Positions 43,089 to 51,994 of a stretch of DNA of 64,000 nucleotides are shown one piece after another. Within the stretch, counting starts at the first letter, position 1. Each line of letters opens with the position of its first letter. The notes under the pieces are model-generated. The model was given only the letters and a program-made list of their open reading frames with translations. It was not told the origin of the DNA and did no database searches. The stretch comes from Nocardia seriolae NBRC 15557. GTDB lineage: Bacteria; Actinomycetota; Actinomycetes; Mycobacteriales; Mycobacteriaceae. A program made the position numbers and the translations under genes. The DNA lies in contig NZ_BJWY01000010.1 in the NCBI RefSeq assembly GCF_007990715.1, positions 37,316 through 101,315 on the forward strand. The letters are read 5' to 3'.

Positions 43089-43679
43089 CCACCGCGGTCG
43101 GTGACAATGGGCCGCAAGCGATTTGCCGTACAGGTCGTGGTGCTGATCGTCGTCACGCCAGAAATCGCTGATCCCCGACTGCTCACCCGCCGTGACTCCG
43201 TGTCGATCCGAACCATCGGCAGCTCCCGCCGCCCGGCCGCCAGCGCATCAACCCGATGCATCAACTCCCATGTCCTACAAAATCCAGATCACCCCACAGA
43301 CCAGACTTCACCCCGCAACACGCATCTGACGCAACCCAACCGTTCCAACGAGTCCGCGACCCCCGCCGCCGAACACCCGCTCATGCCTGCAGTCCAGGAT
43401 GCGCGGTGAGCATGCATCCCCGAACACAAACGTCGAGAAGGCGTGTACCCCAGTGCATTCTCGTGGCGATTCCGTCGGGTGGTCCGTCAGCCGGCAAGAT
43501 CAGGGAGCTGTCAGCGAGGGGAAGTGGACAAATTTCCGCAGTGAGAGCTCCCTGATCTTGTACGGTGCGTACACCCGGGTGGCGCCGACTTGGCGATCTA
43601 CGAACGCGCTATGCCGCTGGTCGCGCTGACTGGACCAGTCAGGGCCAAGCCGTAGTGCGCTTCTCGCTTCGGGCGATCG
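43089..43679. other. Gene-poor stretch
   Basis: Short open frames here are low complexity (Pro, Thr and Ser runs) with no start signals or family features. The only notable structure is the long inverted repeat at 43495-43560. The GC pattern differs from that of the neighbouring genes. Confidence 0.5.
43495..43560. repeat. Perfect 15-bp inverted repeat, 36-bp spacer
   Basis: CAAGATCAGGGAGCT (43495-43509) and AGCTCCCTGATCTTG (43546-43560) are exact complements. The whole 66-bp unit could fold as a long hairpin, with a weaker inner GGAA / TTTCC pairing. It could be a MITE-like unit, a terminator for the secreted-protein gene or the scar of a mobile element. Confidence 0.65.
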
Positions 43680-43925
43680 CGTCTTGTGGGGCGAGGTCTC
43701 GACCGCGGTCCGAGCGGTGTTTTACAAGGTCGACGACGACTGCATTCTGATTCGGTTCGTCGTCGATGGAAATCCCATCGGGCAGCCACCATCTCACCAC
43801 CGGCCGCCTCCAGCACAGCTTCGACCGATTCCGGTGCTACACACCAGTGTCGGAGGTGTATCGGCAGGCTCTCGTATGGGTCATCGCCGGTACCCGATGA
43901 AGGGACCGGGGCACAGGGGTCCTGA
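43675..43925 (+). pseudogene. Decayed small gene, possibly immunity-protein-like
   Basis: One frame reads RVLWGEVSTAVRAVFYKVDD, continuing DCILIRFVVDGNP, which has the strand pattern of small colicin-immunity-like proteins. The frame then loses coherence. A second frame from about 43815 ends in CRRCIGRLSYGSSPVPDEG. A frameshift near 43790-43815 would join them. Neither part has a good start. This is my reading of residual protein-like sequence, not a firm identification. Confidence 0.35.
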
Positions 43926-44103
43926 TCGGGTCGATCGGCCCACCAGTCGGCCTGCACATCCATGCGGAGCAGGTCCATCCCGAACGAGCCACCTGGCTGG
44001 CCTCGCGGGTCGGGCTGCACATCCTCGGCGAACCGCAGATGTCGGCGCTCTGATCCTGCCGATGACCGGTTGTCTGGCGAAGGCTTCTCTGAGATGGCTT
44101 CTG

Positions 44104-44793
44104 TCAGAAGCTGACCGGGATTCCGGAGATCGCGGCCTCTTCGGTCACGATTGCAAGGTCGATGTGAGGATTCAACCGATGTACGAGATCGGCCGTGATC
44201 GGTGCGCCCTCCATGATCGCGTGCAACGCAGCATGGTCAGGATCGGCCGGCAGATCGAAGTAGCGGCGGTAGTGGTCGGCCTTGGGCTCCGCGGACCAGT
44301 CGATGAGTTGGTCGAACAGCCAATCCGAGCCGTCGCCGTTCAAGTCCTCCTCATCGAGCTGAACGGTCTGGCCTGTCTGCCAACCGCTGTCGGTGGACAG
44401 TCGCCAGAGGCAGACGGTCATGGTCGGCTCCTCGTCGAACCGGAAGGCCGCATCGGTGACGTAGGTGTGAAAGGGCGCCGGGAGCCCGTCGGTCAGCCCC
44501 GGCCACAGCTCACCGGTGTCGCTCTGGCCGTAGGTGTTCAGCTCCGAATAGTGGTCGAACCCGCGCACGTACGTCCCGGCGCTGCTGAACACGATGGAGT
44601 ATTCGTCACCGGCACCGTTGTCCATCGAGGCCAGCGATTCCCCGGGACGCCGGTCCTCGACGTAACGATACGTCCGAGTCGGATGAGCCGGTGCCATGCC
44701 GCCCAGCACACAATCGAGCAGCGCCAGCACACGGGACCTGCGCCGCAGTTGGTCAGGCGCCGGAAGTGCACGCAGTACAGCGATTTCAACCAC
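44104..44793 (-). CDS. Hypothetical protein
   Basis: A 229 aa protein I do not recognise. It is acidic, without signal peptide or membrane segments. Features include SVVFSS-like strands (YSIVFSSAGTYVRGFDHYSE), an acidic stretch LDEEDLNGDGSDWLFDQLIDW and a C-terminal helical part. Codon use is coding-like, unlike the flanking sequence. It stands alone on the minus strand between two gene-poor stretches. The FDHYSELNTYG and WPGLTDGLP segments recall small SUKH- or immunity-type proteins, but this is a guess. Confidence 0.6.
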   Translation of the reverse strand: MVEIAVLRALPAPDQLRRRSRVLALLDCVLGGMAPAHPTRTYRYVEDRRPGESLASMDNGAGDEYSIVFSSAGTYVRGFDHYSELNTYGQSDTGELWPGLTDGLPAPFHTYVTDAAFRFDEEPTMTVCLWRLSTDSGWQTGQTVQLDEEDLNGDGSDWLFDQLIDWSAEPKADHYRRYFDLPADPDHAALHAIMEGAPITADLVHRLNPHIDLAIVTEEAAISGIPVSF

Positions 44794-45142
44794 CGTGCGA
44801 CTGTAGCCATCGCAGCCGACACCGAAGCAGTGCCGAACACCGGCGATAGGCGCGCGCCCGCTACTGGCTGCTCATCGAACCGGTCGGCGGCGGGGGAGAT
44901 CAATGGGCAGAGCATTGAACGACGCCCGGCAGTACGGGTTCGTGACGCCGGGACTGCGTAAGTCGGGCTTGTCGGGCTAGCGTTCGGCCGCCGACGACGT
45001 GGTTCTGGATAAGTTGTTGTCCGCGAGTCGGTTCGGAAGCTACAGTCTGCGCTGATCTCGCCTGAGGCGCGTTGGCCACCGGATGAGCGCGCCCGCAATT
45101 GTGGAGAGGGCAGCTGCCCGTTCGAGCCGGGCCGAGTCCGGA
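44794..45142. other. 349-bp stretch without a recognisable gene
   Basis: No convincing reading frame. It contains a 12-bp palindrome GGGCAGCTGCCC (45108-45119) and short GTCGGGCT direct repeats near 44967. It may hold remains of an older gene. Confidence 0.4.
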
Positions 45143-45168
45143 GGAGCCCGGGTACGGATCCGGGCTCC
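45143..45168. terminator. Hairpin downstream of the TPM-domain gene
   Basis: GGAGCCCGG (45143-45151) and CCGGGCTCC (45160-45168) form a perfect 9-bp stem with an 8-nt loop, 30 bp beyond the stop of the minus-strand gene at 45198. No T-run. Confidence 0.6.
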
Positions 45169-45197
45169 CTTGCGCCTGACTTGATCGAACGCGACGG

Positions 45198-47201
45198 TCA
45201 GAAGCGGCCGCCGCGGCTGATGCGGCGGGAGCCGTCGGAGCCGCCGAAGGAGCCGGGGCCGTAGCTGCCGCCTCCGCCGAAACCGCCTCCGCCGCTGCGG
45301 TATTGGTTGCCCATGCCGCGGAGCATGCCGTCGATGAGGATGCCGCCGAGGATGGCGTCGGTGGGGGAGCCGGATTGGGGGCCGGTGGTGAGGCGTTGTT
45401 GCTGGGTTTGCCAGTCGCGGACGGCTGCTTGGGCGGTCATGAGGGCTCGGGAGCCGAGTTCGGCGGCGCGTTGGGCGGATTGGAGGGCGGCGGCGGGGTC
45501 GGAGGTCGAAAGTTGTTCGGCCTGTTGCAGGCTGCGCTGGGCCTCGGCCAGGCGGGTGCGGGGTTCGGCGTCGATGCCGCCGCGGCGGGTGCTGATGAAA
45601 TCGGCGGCGGCGTTGATCTGGCTGCGGGCGGCGGTCAGGGTTTGGTCGAGGCGGCGGGCGAGTTCCTCGGCGGCGTGCTTGCGGTCGGTGGCGGAGGCGA
45701 TGGCCTGGTCGAGGGCGGTGTCGGCGGCGACTGCCTGGCGGAAGACGCCCAGGGGGTTGGTTGCCGCGTCGGCGGTGGCCTGGTCCAGCGCGGTGCGGGC
45801 GGCCGTTGTGGCCGTGGGTAATTCGGTGCCGCCGTGGACGGACAGGTCGGCGGCGGTGGCGAGGTCGCGGCGGAGTTCCTCGATGATGCCGGGTAGCCCG
45901 GCTCGCGCCTGGTCGATGTCGGTGGCGGCATTGTCCACCGCGTCGAGCAGGGTGCGGGCGGCGTCCACGGCGGATTCGGCGGACCGGATATCGGCGACGG
46001 CCGCGCCCTGCTGGCCGACGGGCTTCGCGACAGCGGCGCGGCCGTTCTCGATCGTCTGCTCCGCGAAGCCGATTCGCTCGGTCGCCATGGTCACGTTGTC
46101 GTGGATGGGGGCCAGCACCGAGGCCGGGTGTTCGGCGATCAGCTGGGTGAGGGTGGTCTGGGATTTGGGCAGGCGGGCGGTGAGTTCCACCAGGTCGCGG
46201 GTCAGCGCGTCGAGACGGTCACCGGCATTGATGAGCAGGTTTCGCATGGCGTCGAATTCGCTGACCTTGGCGTCGAGGTCGCGGTCGGCGCTGCCGCAGC
46301 TCGAGATGAGGTCGATGAGCATGCGCTGCTGCTGGTCCGGGGTCTCGGGGATGTCGTCGTCGAGCTGCTGGCGGATCGAGAACGCCTTGGCCAGCGCCCT
46401 TTTCGCGGCTTCCAGCGCGGCGGTGAAGGGTGCGGTGGTGGTGGCGCCGAATTCGTCGGTGGCCAGGCGCAATTCCTCGGTGCTGGTGCGAATCGCGTTG
46501 TCGGTGTCGACCAGCGTCTCCTTGGACAGGGCGTCCAGGATCACCAGCGGGAGGTCTTCCAGCGCGGCGGTATCGGTCGGATCCGTCTTGCGCGCGGACT
46601 CCAGCACCGCGTGCGCACGCCGGGTCTTGCGCCGTCGTGACCACACCCACACCGCGAGCACCACCAGCACCACGACCAGCGCCAGGATCAGCAGCGTCCC
46701 GAATCCGACCCCGCCGGAACCACTCATGGCCTGCGTCAGCCCGGTGGCCGCGGCCAGTCCGGCCCCCGCCCAATCCCCGGCCCGCAGCTTCGGCTCGACC
46801 TGGTCGACGAGCAGCGCGTCCAGTTCCTTGTCGCTGACCGCCGGTGGCAGTGTGCCCGTGAACGCGTAGGCGCGATCGTCCACCGCCACCGACAGCAGCA
46901 CGTCCCGATCCCCGAATCCGGACAATCGGGCGGTCTGCTCGCCCCACGAATGCGAGTCCATCCCATTGAAATTCCGCACGTAGACCACCCACAGCCGCTC
47001 GTGGTCGCGCGAATACAGCGAGTCGATGGCCTGTTGCAGCTCGGCGGTCTGCCCGGGGTCGAGCACGCCCGCGTTGTCGGTCACATAGCTCGGCAGCCGC
47101 AGCGGCTCGTCGGCGAGCACGGGTGCTGCCCGCCCGCCGACCAGGGCCAAGGCCAGGAGCAATCCGGTCAGCACGAGGCACAGCTGCTTCGGTAGCCGCA
47201 T
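45198..47201 (-). CDS. TPM-domain membrane protein (Rv2345-like)
   Basis: A 667 aa protein with signal peptide (about 1-30), an exported TPM domain (LPSYVTDNAGVLDPGQTAEL, about 38-160), one transmembrane helix (VGFGTLLILALVVVLVVLAV, about 173-193) followed by basic residues, and a long cytoplasmic helical region of Ala, Asp and Arg-rich coiled coil (about 210-610). It ends in a Gly-rich tail (GGGGFGGGGSYGPGSFGG). TPM domains occur in photosystem-repair proteins and in stress-linked membrane proteins; function here is unknown. Position and length match Rv2345 next to dgt and dnaG. The TAGATT box 6 nt upstream suggests a leaderless transcript. Confidence 0.88.
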   Translation of the reverse strand: MRLPKQLCLVLTGLLLALALVGGRAAPVLADEPLRLPSYVTDNAGVLDPGQTAELQQAIDSLYSRDHERLWVVYVRNFNGMDSHSWGEQTARLSGFGDRDVLLSVAVDDRAYAFTGTLPPAVSDKELDALLVDQVEPKLRAGDWAGAGLAAATGLTQAMSGSGGVGFGTLLILALVVVLVVLAVWVWSRRRKTRRAHAVLESARKTDPTDTAALEDLPLVILDALSKETLVDTDNAIRTSTEELRLATDEFGATTTAPFTAALEAAKRALAKAFSIRQQLDDDIPETPDQQQRMLIDLISSCGSADRDLDAKVSEFDAMRNLLINAGDRLDALTRDLVELTARLPKSQTTLTQLIAEHPASVLAPIHDNVTMATERIGFAEQTIENGRAAVAKPVGQQGAAVADIRSAESAVDAARTLLDAVDNAATDIDQARAGLPGIIEELRRDLATAADLSVHGGTELPTATTAARTALDQATADAATNPLGVFRQAVAADTALDQAIASATDRKHAAEELARRLDQTLTAARSQINAAADFISTRRGGIDAEPRTRLAEAQRSLQQAEQLSTSDPAAALQSAQRAAELGSRALMTAQAAVRDWQTQQQRLTTGPQSGSPTDAILGGILIDGMLRGMGNQYRSGGGGFGGGGSYGPGSFGGSDGSRRISRGGRF

Positions 47202-47207
47202 CCTCTG

Positions 47208-47213
47208 AATCTA
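47208..47213 (-). promoter_or_regulatory. -10 box of the TPM-domain gene
   Basis: On the minus strand TAGATT lies 6 nt before ATG 47201. CAGAGG in between is too close to act as a normal ribosome-binding site, so a leaderless mRNA is likely. Confidence 0.5.
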
Positions 47214-47262
47214 ACTGTGGAACGCGGAGGGTCGGTTTCTTCTGCACACTGTGTCGGCCGCC

Positions 47263-47958
47263 ATGACTACCATCGATCACGTGATCACGATCGATTCCCC
47301 CTACACGGGACACGTCGCCCCCGGCTCCAACCCGCAGCAGCGCGAGGTGCCGGGCGCCCGCATCGTGAAGATGTCCGTCGGCGGCATGGACAACAACGTC
47401 TACCTGGTGCAGTGCACCGCCACCGGTGCCACCGTGCTGATCGACGCCGCCAACGAGGCGGACCGGATTCTCGAGCTCGTCGGCCAGGAGGCCCCGGGTC
47501 GCGTGGAGCTCATCGTCACCACCCACCAGCATCGCGATCACTGGATGGCGCTGCGGGATGTGGTGTCGGCGACCGAGATTCCCACCGCCGCCCACGTCCT
47601 CGACGCCGATCCGCTACCCGTGAAGCCGGACCGCCTACTCGCGGACGGCGACAAGTTCCAGGTCGGCGAGCTCGAACTGGAGGCCATCCACCTGCGCGGC
47701 CACACCCCCGGCTCGGTCGCGCTGGCGCTGACCGACGGCGCGGGCCGCACCCACCTGTTCACCGGTGACTCGCTGTTCCCCGGCGGCGTCGGCCGGACGC
47801 TCTCGCCCGAGCAGTTCACCTCGCTGCTCGGCGATGTGGAAACCAAACTGTTCGACCGCTACCCGGACGACACCGCGGTGTACCCGGGCCACGGCGACGA
47901 CACCACCCTCGGCGTCGAGCGCCCGCAGTTGCCCGAGTGGCGGCGACGCGGTTGGTGA
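47263..47958 (+). CDS. MBL-fold metallo-hydrolase
   Basis: A 231 aa metallo-beta-lactamase-fold hydrolase. The metal site THQHRDHW fits HxHxDH, with later ligands in LRGHTPGS, FTGDSLF and the C-terminal YPGHGDDT. This pattern is close to glyoxalase II-like hydrolases. ATG 47263 is used; the frame is also open to GTG 47251. Its 3' end runs to within 45 bp of the YdcF-like gene, which probably belongs to the same operon. Substrate unknown. Confidence 0.88.
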   Translation: MTTIDHVITIDSPYTGHVAPGSNPQQREVPGARIVKMSVGGMDNNVYLVQCTATGATVLIDAANEADRILELVGQEAPGRVELIVTTHQHRDHWMALRDVVSATEIPTAAHVLDADPLPVKPDRLLADGDKFQVGELELEAIHLRGHTPGSVALALTDGAGRTHLFTGDSLFPGGVGRTLSPEQFTSLLGDVETKLFDRYPDDTAVYPGHGDDTTLGVERPQLPEWRRRGW

Positions 47959-48002
47959 AACTCCGGAACCGTCCCGTCGAGCCGGATTGGCTGGTTCGCG
48001 AC

Positions 48003-48662
48003 ATGACCGAACCCACGCCCGCGAGCGGCTGCGCCAGCGGCGTCTGGCGCTGGACACGGCGGCTGGTGCTCGGCGCGCTCGTCATGGGCCTGCTGGTGGT
48101 GGGCGGTACCGCCGTACGGGTCTGGCAGGTGGCCCGCATCGACGACTACACCCCGGCCGACGCCATCGTGGTGCTGGGCGCGGCCCAGTACGACGGCACC
48201 CCGTCCTCGGTGTTCCAGGCGCGACTGGACCAGGCCTACAAGCTGTTCCGCAAACAGATCGCGCCCATGATCGTCACCGTGGGCGGCAAACAGGTCGGCG
48301 ACAACTACACCGAGGCGGCCTCGGGCAAGATCTACCTGGAGGACCGCGGCGTCCCCGGGGATCGGATCCTGGCCGTCGAAACCGGTTCCGACACCCTGCA
48401 GAGCGTGGAGGCGGTGTCGAAAGCCCTGCTGGCGCGGGGTAAGACATCGGTGGTGCTGGTCAGCGACCCGTGGCACTCGCTGCGCACCCGCACCATGGCG
48501 CGCGACGCCGGGCTGAAGGCCTGGACCGCGCCCACCCGCACCGGGCCCGCGGTCTACACGCGGGAATCGCAGGCGCACGGCATTTTCCGGGAGACCTTCG
48601 CGTTGTTGTGGTATCAGCTGACCCACTTCTCGGCGGATTTCAAATACACGGCGGATCAGTGA
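48003..48662 (+). CDS. YdcF-like (DUF218) membrane-anchored protein
   Basis: A 219 aa protein with one N-terminal membrane helix (about residues 18-40) and an extracytoplasmic DUF218 domain starting DAIVVLGAAQYDG. Later conserved parts include VTVGGKQVGDNYTEA and VSDPWHSLRTRTMA. Relatives act on envelope precursors or vancomycin sensitivity, but the substrate is not known. ATG 48003 is preferred to GTG 47937, which would put a hydrophilic tail before the helix. It ends 3 bp before dgt, so the two are likely co-transcribed. Confidence 0.85.
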   Translation: MTEPTPASGCASGVWRWTRRLVLGALVMGLLVVGGTAVRVWQVARIDDYTPADAIVVLGAAQYDGTPSSVFQARLDQAYKLFRKQIAPMIVTVGGKQVGDNYTEAASGKIYLEDRGVPGDRILAVETGSDTLQSVEAVSKALLARGKTSVVLVSDPWHSLRTRTMARDAGLKAWTAPTRTGPAVYTRESQAHGIFRETFALLWYQLTHFSADFKYTADQ

Positions 48663-48665
48663 GCA

Positions 48666-49934
48666 ATGAACGCGCGCATCGACTATGACCGGGTGTACAC
48701 CGAGGCCGATCGGGAACGCATGGTGCCCGAAACCGAGCGGACCGCCGGATTGAGCTGGTCGCCGTGCCCGGCCCGGCGCAGCGAGTTCGCGCGGGATCGA
48801 GCGCGGGTGCTGCATTCCGCGGCGCTGCGGCGGCTGGCGGACAAGACGCAGGTCATGGGGCCGCGCGACGGTGACACCCCGCGCACCCGGCTGACGCATT
48901 CGCTGGAGGTCGCGCAGATCGGGCGCAGCATCGCCGACAGCCTGGGGTGCGATCCGGATCTGGTGGATCTGGCCGGGCTCGCGCACGATATCGGGCACCC
49001 GCCGTATGGGCACAATGGCGAGAAGGCGCTGGACCAATTCGCCGACAGGCACGGCGGTTTCGAGGGCAATGCGCAGAACCTGCGCATTCTGACCCGGCTG
49101 GAACCGAAGGTGATCGACGATCATGACCGCAGCTTCGGACTCAATCCGACCCGCGCCGCCCTGGACGCGGTCATCAAATATCCCTGGGGCAGAACGGGTC
49201 CGAACTCCAAGTTCGGTGCCTACGGCGTGGACATGGACCGCCTGGACTGGGTCCGCAAGGGCGCGCCGGAGCGCCGCCAATGCCTGGAATCGCAGATCAT
49301 GGACTGGTCCGACGATGTCGCGTACTCCGTGCACGACGTCGAGGACGGGGTGATCGCGGGCCGCATCGACCTGCGCGCGCTGGCCGACCCGGTCGAGCAG
49401 GCGGCGCTGGCGGAACTCGGTGCGCGCCAGCACCCTTCGCTGACGGTCGACGAGCTGGTGGCCGCCGCCCAACGGCTCTCGGAAATGCCGGTGGTCGCCG
49501 CGGCCATCGAATACGACGGCTCCCTGCGCGCCTCCGTCGCCCTGAAGCGGCTGACCAGCGACCTGGTGGGCCGCTTCGCCACCGCCGCGGTCGAGGCCAC
49601 CCGGGCCGGGTGGGGCGGCCGCCAATTGTCGCGCTACGCCGCCGATCTGGAAGTGCCGCGGGTGGTGGCCGCCGAGGTCGCCGTGCTCAAGACCATGGCG
49701 CTGCGCTACGTACTCTCCGACCCCATCCACCGCGTCCGCCAGGCCGGGCAGCGCGAACGCGTGCTGCTGGTCGCCAACCGGCTGCTCGAGGCCGCCCCGC
49801 ACGGCCTGGACCGGCTGCTGCTGCCGTGGTGGGAGACCGCCGCCGACGACACCGCCCGCGTCCGGGTGATCGTCGACCAAATCGCCTCCTACACCGAGAG
49901 CCGCCTGGAACGCATCGCCGCCGCGATACCCTGA
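48666..49934 (+). CDS. dgt: Deoxyguanosinetriphosphate triphosphohydrolase-like protein
   Basis: A 422 aa HD-domain enzyme hydrolysing dGTP (or other dNTPs) to nucleoside and triphosphate. Metal ligands lie in [11 protein letters not shown] and [15 protein letters not shown], and the later Asp in [14 protein letters not shown]. It sits upstream of dnaG, as in M. tuberculosis. The HalD-like gene follows 29 bp later on the same strand. Confidence 0.94.
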   Translation: MNARIDYDRVYTEADRERMVPETERTAGLSWSPCPARRSEFARDRARVLHSAALRRLADKTQVMGPRDGDTPRTRLTHSLEVAQIGRSIADSLGCDPDLVDLAGLAHDIGHPPYGHNGEKALDQFADRHGGFEGNAQNLRILTRLEPKVIDDHDRSFGLNPTRAALDAVIKYPWGRTGPNSKFGAYGVDMDRLDWVRKGAPERRQCLESQIMDWSDDVAYSVHDVEDGVIAGRIDLRALADPVEQAALAELGARQHPSLTVDELVAAAQRLSEMPVVAAAIEYDGSLRASVALKRLTSDLVGRFATAAVEATRAGWGGRQLSRYAADLEVPRVVAAEVAVLKTMALRYVLSDPIHRVRQAGQRERVLLVANRLLEAAPHGLDRLLLPWWETAADDTARVRVIVDQIASYTESRLERIAAAIP

Positions 49935-49963
49935 TTCCGGCGAATTCAGCGGCAGGGGGCGCG

Positions 49964-50668
49964 ATGACACGCGAGGTGGACGGCACTGTCGACCTGGACA
50001 GATATCCGCTGGACCGGCGGTCCGTGACGCGCCTGCGCGAGGTGATCGAGCGATCCCAGGCGGACTTCCTGGTCAGCGGCGTCACCGTGCGGCCCGAATT
50101 CCTGCGCCCCGCCGCGGTTACCGAGATGGCCGCGGATGTTTTGTCCGACGGGCTCGGTGACGCCATGCGTTTCGAGTACACCGTGGCCTACGACCGGATA
50201 CCGGATTCCTCGCCGTTGAAGGCGCTCTACCACTGGGAGCCCTTGCGGCAGTTCGTGTCTCAGCTGGTGGGGGAGCAGGCGTACCGCTCGGCCGACGAAC
50301 TGGGCGCGATGACGGTGCAGATCCACGAGAACGGGGACGTGCAGGACTGGCACTACGACATGTCGGATTACACGGTGATGCTGCACATTGTCGCGCCGGA
50401 GCGGGGCGGGGCGCTCGAATACATTCCGCTGCCGGGGGCTTTCATCGAGCGCGGGGGCGGGCTGCCGATGCGGCATCGGCATTTGGTGAAGATGCTGCCG
50501 ACGGTGCCGGGGATGTTGGTGCTGCATGCGGGGCGGCGGTCCCGGCATCGGGTGACGCCGGTGCAGGGGGAGATTCCGCGGGTGAGCGTGCACATGGCGT
50601 TCAATGCGCGGCCGGGGCAGCGGTTGAACGCGCATGTGCGGCGGCATCTTTTCGGGCGCGAGGAGTGA
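49964..50668 (+). CDS. 2-oxoglutarate/Fe(II) oxygenase related to HalD/BesD
   Basis: A 234 aa protein with the facial triad read as H-x-D in QDWHYDMSDYTVMLH, a distal His in RRSRHRVTPV and the 2-oxoglutarate-binding Arg in PRVSVHMAFN. The middle part (RIPDSSPLKALYHWEPLRQF, then LGAMTVQIHENGDVQDW) resembles HalD/BesD amino-acid halogenases. Those enzymes have HxG to leave room for chloride; this one keeps Asp, so hydroxylation is expected. Free lysine or a related amino acid is a possible substrate. ATG 49964 has AGGGGG upstream. It is inserted between dgt and dnaG. Confidence 0.72.
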   Translation: MTREVDGTVDLDRYPLDRRSVTRLREVIERSQADFLVSGVTVRPEFLRPAAVTEMAADVLSDGLGDAMRFEYTVAYDRIPDSSPLKALYHWEPLRQFVSQLVGEQAYRSADELGAMTVQIHENGDVQDWHYDMSDYTVMLHIVAPERGGALEYIPLPGAFIERGGGLPMRHRHLVKMLPTVPGMLVLHAGRRSRHRVTPVQGEIPRVSVHMAFNARPGQRLNAHVRRHLFGREE

Positions 50669-50679
50669 ATCGGCTGGCG

Positions 50680-50742
50680 GTCTGCCCGGTCAGTTCGCAG
50701 TCTGCCCGGTCAGTTCGCGGTGTGCCCGTTCAATTCGCGGTG
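50680..50742. repeat. 20-bp tandem repeat, about three copies
   Basis: Units TCTGCCCGGTCAGTTCGCAG (50681), TCTGCCCGGTCAGTTCGCGG (50701) and TGTGCCCGTTCAATTCGCGG (50721) follow in exact 20-bp register, with the start of a fourth unit (TGTGCATGGC). The array runs into the last codons and stop of bioM. Confidence 0.8.
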
Positions 50743-51410
50743 TGCATGGCCACGTAGAAGGGGATGGTGTCGGCCGGCGGGCCGTCCGCGACGAGGCGGC
50801 CGTCGTCGAAGACCAGCACACGGTCGAAATCCGTCAGCAGCTCCAGGTCGTGCGAGACGACGATCAGCTGCTGCGGAAGTTCGTGCAGCAGACCGGAAAT
50901 GCGGCGCTTGTTGCGCAGATCCAGCAGGGTTGTCGGCTCGTCGAAGACGACGTACTTCGGCCGGACCGACAGCACGGCGGCAATGGCCAGCAGCTGTTTC
51001 TGGCCGCCGCTGAGCAGATGCGCTGGATGGTCGCGGAATTCGGTAAGGCCGTACTCGGCGAGGGTCGCGTCGACGCGGTCGGCGATCTCGGACTTGGCGA
51101 CGCCGTGGTGCTTGAGGCCGAACGCCAGATCCTCGGCGACCGTCGGCATGACGATCTGCACGTCCGGATCCTGGAAGACGAATCCGACCAGCTTGCGAAC
51201 GGCCTTGCCCTGCTTGCGGGTATCGAGGCCGTCGACGCGGACCTCGCCGTCGGTGGGCACCTGGAGGCCGTTGAGCAGGCGCGCGAAGGTGGATTTGCCC
51301 GAGCCGTTGGAGCCGATGACGGCAATCCGGTTCTCGCGCAGGGTCAGATCGAGGTTCTTCAGCACCTCGCGCTCCCCGAAACGGTGGGCCACGCCCTCGA
51401 TCTCGATCAT
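50730..51410 (-). CDS. bioM: Biotin ECF transporter ATP-binding subunit
   Basis: A 226 aa ABC ATPase driving biotin uptake with BioY and BioN. Walker A is GSNGSGKST, the signature LSGGQKQ, Walker [12 protein letters not shown] and the H-loop VVSHDLE. It overlaps the bioY stop by 4 bp and is last in the operon. A short tandem repeat at the 3' end supplies its final codons, so its C-terminus may be variable between strains. Confidence 0.93.
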   Translation of the reverse strand: MIEIEGVAHRFGEREVLKNLDLTLRENRIAVIGSNGSGKSTFARLLNGLQVPTDGEVRVDGLDTRKQGKAVRKLVGFVFQDPDVQIVMPTVAEDLAFGLKHHGVAKSEIADRVDATLAEYGLTEFRDHPAHLLSGGQKQLLAIAAVLSVRPKYVVFDEPTTLLDLRNKRRISGLLHELPQQLIVVSHDLELLTDFDRVLVFDDGRLVADGPPADTIPFYVAMHTAN

Positions 51411-51970
51411 GCGCGATCGCGAATCACGCGGTCCTCGATCATCGGATAGGCCCGGCGGACCGCCACCGCCGCCAGGGATCCGATGACGACCTTCACGATG
51501 TCACCCGGGATGAACGCCACCGACGTGGTGATGGCCTTGCCGAGCGAGATGTGCGCGGCCGCCGCCATCCACGGAATCCCGATAGCGTACAGCACGATCG
51601 CGCCGCCCAGGAAGTTGATCGGCAGCGCGAAGTAGATGTTGTAGCGCCGCCACACCAGCTCGGTGAGGAAGCCGATCACGAACGCGCCGATCGGATAGGC
51701 GATCACGAATCCACCCGTCGGGCCCATGATCACCGACAGTCCGCCGCGCCCGCCCGGCAGCACCGGCAAGCCGATGAAGACCAGCACGTCGAACAGCAGG
51801 ATGGCCAGCGCCCCGCGCTTCGCGCCCAGAATCGACCCGGCCAGGATGACGCCCAGAGTTTGCGAGGTGAACGGCGCGAACGCTCCCGGCAACTGGATCA
51901 GCGGGAAGAAGCCCAGAACCACCATGATTGCCGCGAACAGCGCGATCTGCGCCAAATCCCTACTACGCAC
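51407..51970 (-). CDS. bioY: Biotin-specific S component BioY
   Basis: A 187 aa membrane protein with about six transmembrane segments that binds biotin. Family motifs seen are [18 protein letters not shown] in the N-terminal half, the [18 protein letters not shown] loop and [13 protein letters not shown] near the end. It lies between bioN and bioM, overlapping bioM. Confidence 0.94.
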   Translation of the reverse strand: MRSRDLAQIALFAAIMVVLGFFPLIQLPGAFAPFTSQTLGVILAGSILGAKRGALAILLFDVLVFIGLPVLPGGRGGLSVIMGPTGGFVIAYPIGAFVIGFLTELVWRRYNIYFALPINFLGGAIVLYAIGIPWMAAAAHISLGKAITTSVAFIPGDIVKVVIGSLAAVAVRRAYPMIEDRVIRDRA

Positions 51971-51994
51971 CGAGGCATCCTAAATGGCGACTGG

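Noticed and set aside
43101..43629. Two overlapping 76-102 aa frames as genes
   Set aside because: Low-complexity composition, no ribosome-binding sites, and one covers the inverted repeat.
44538..45098. 186 aa minus-strand frame overlapping the hypothetical gene at 44104
   Set aside because: It is a shadow of that gene in another frame, with Arg/Ser-rich composition.
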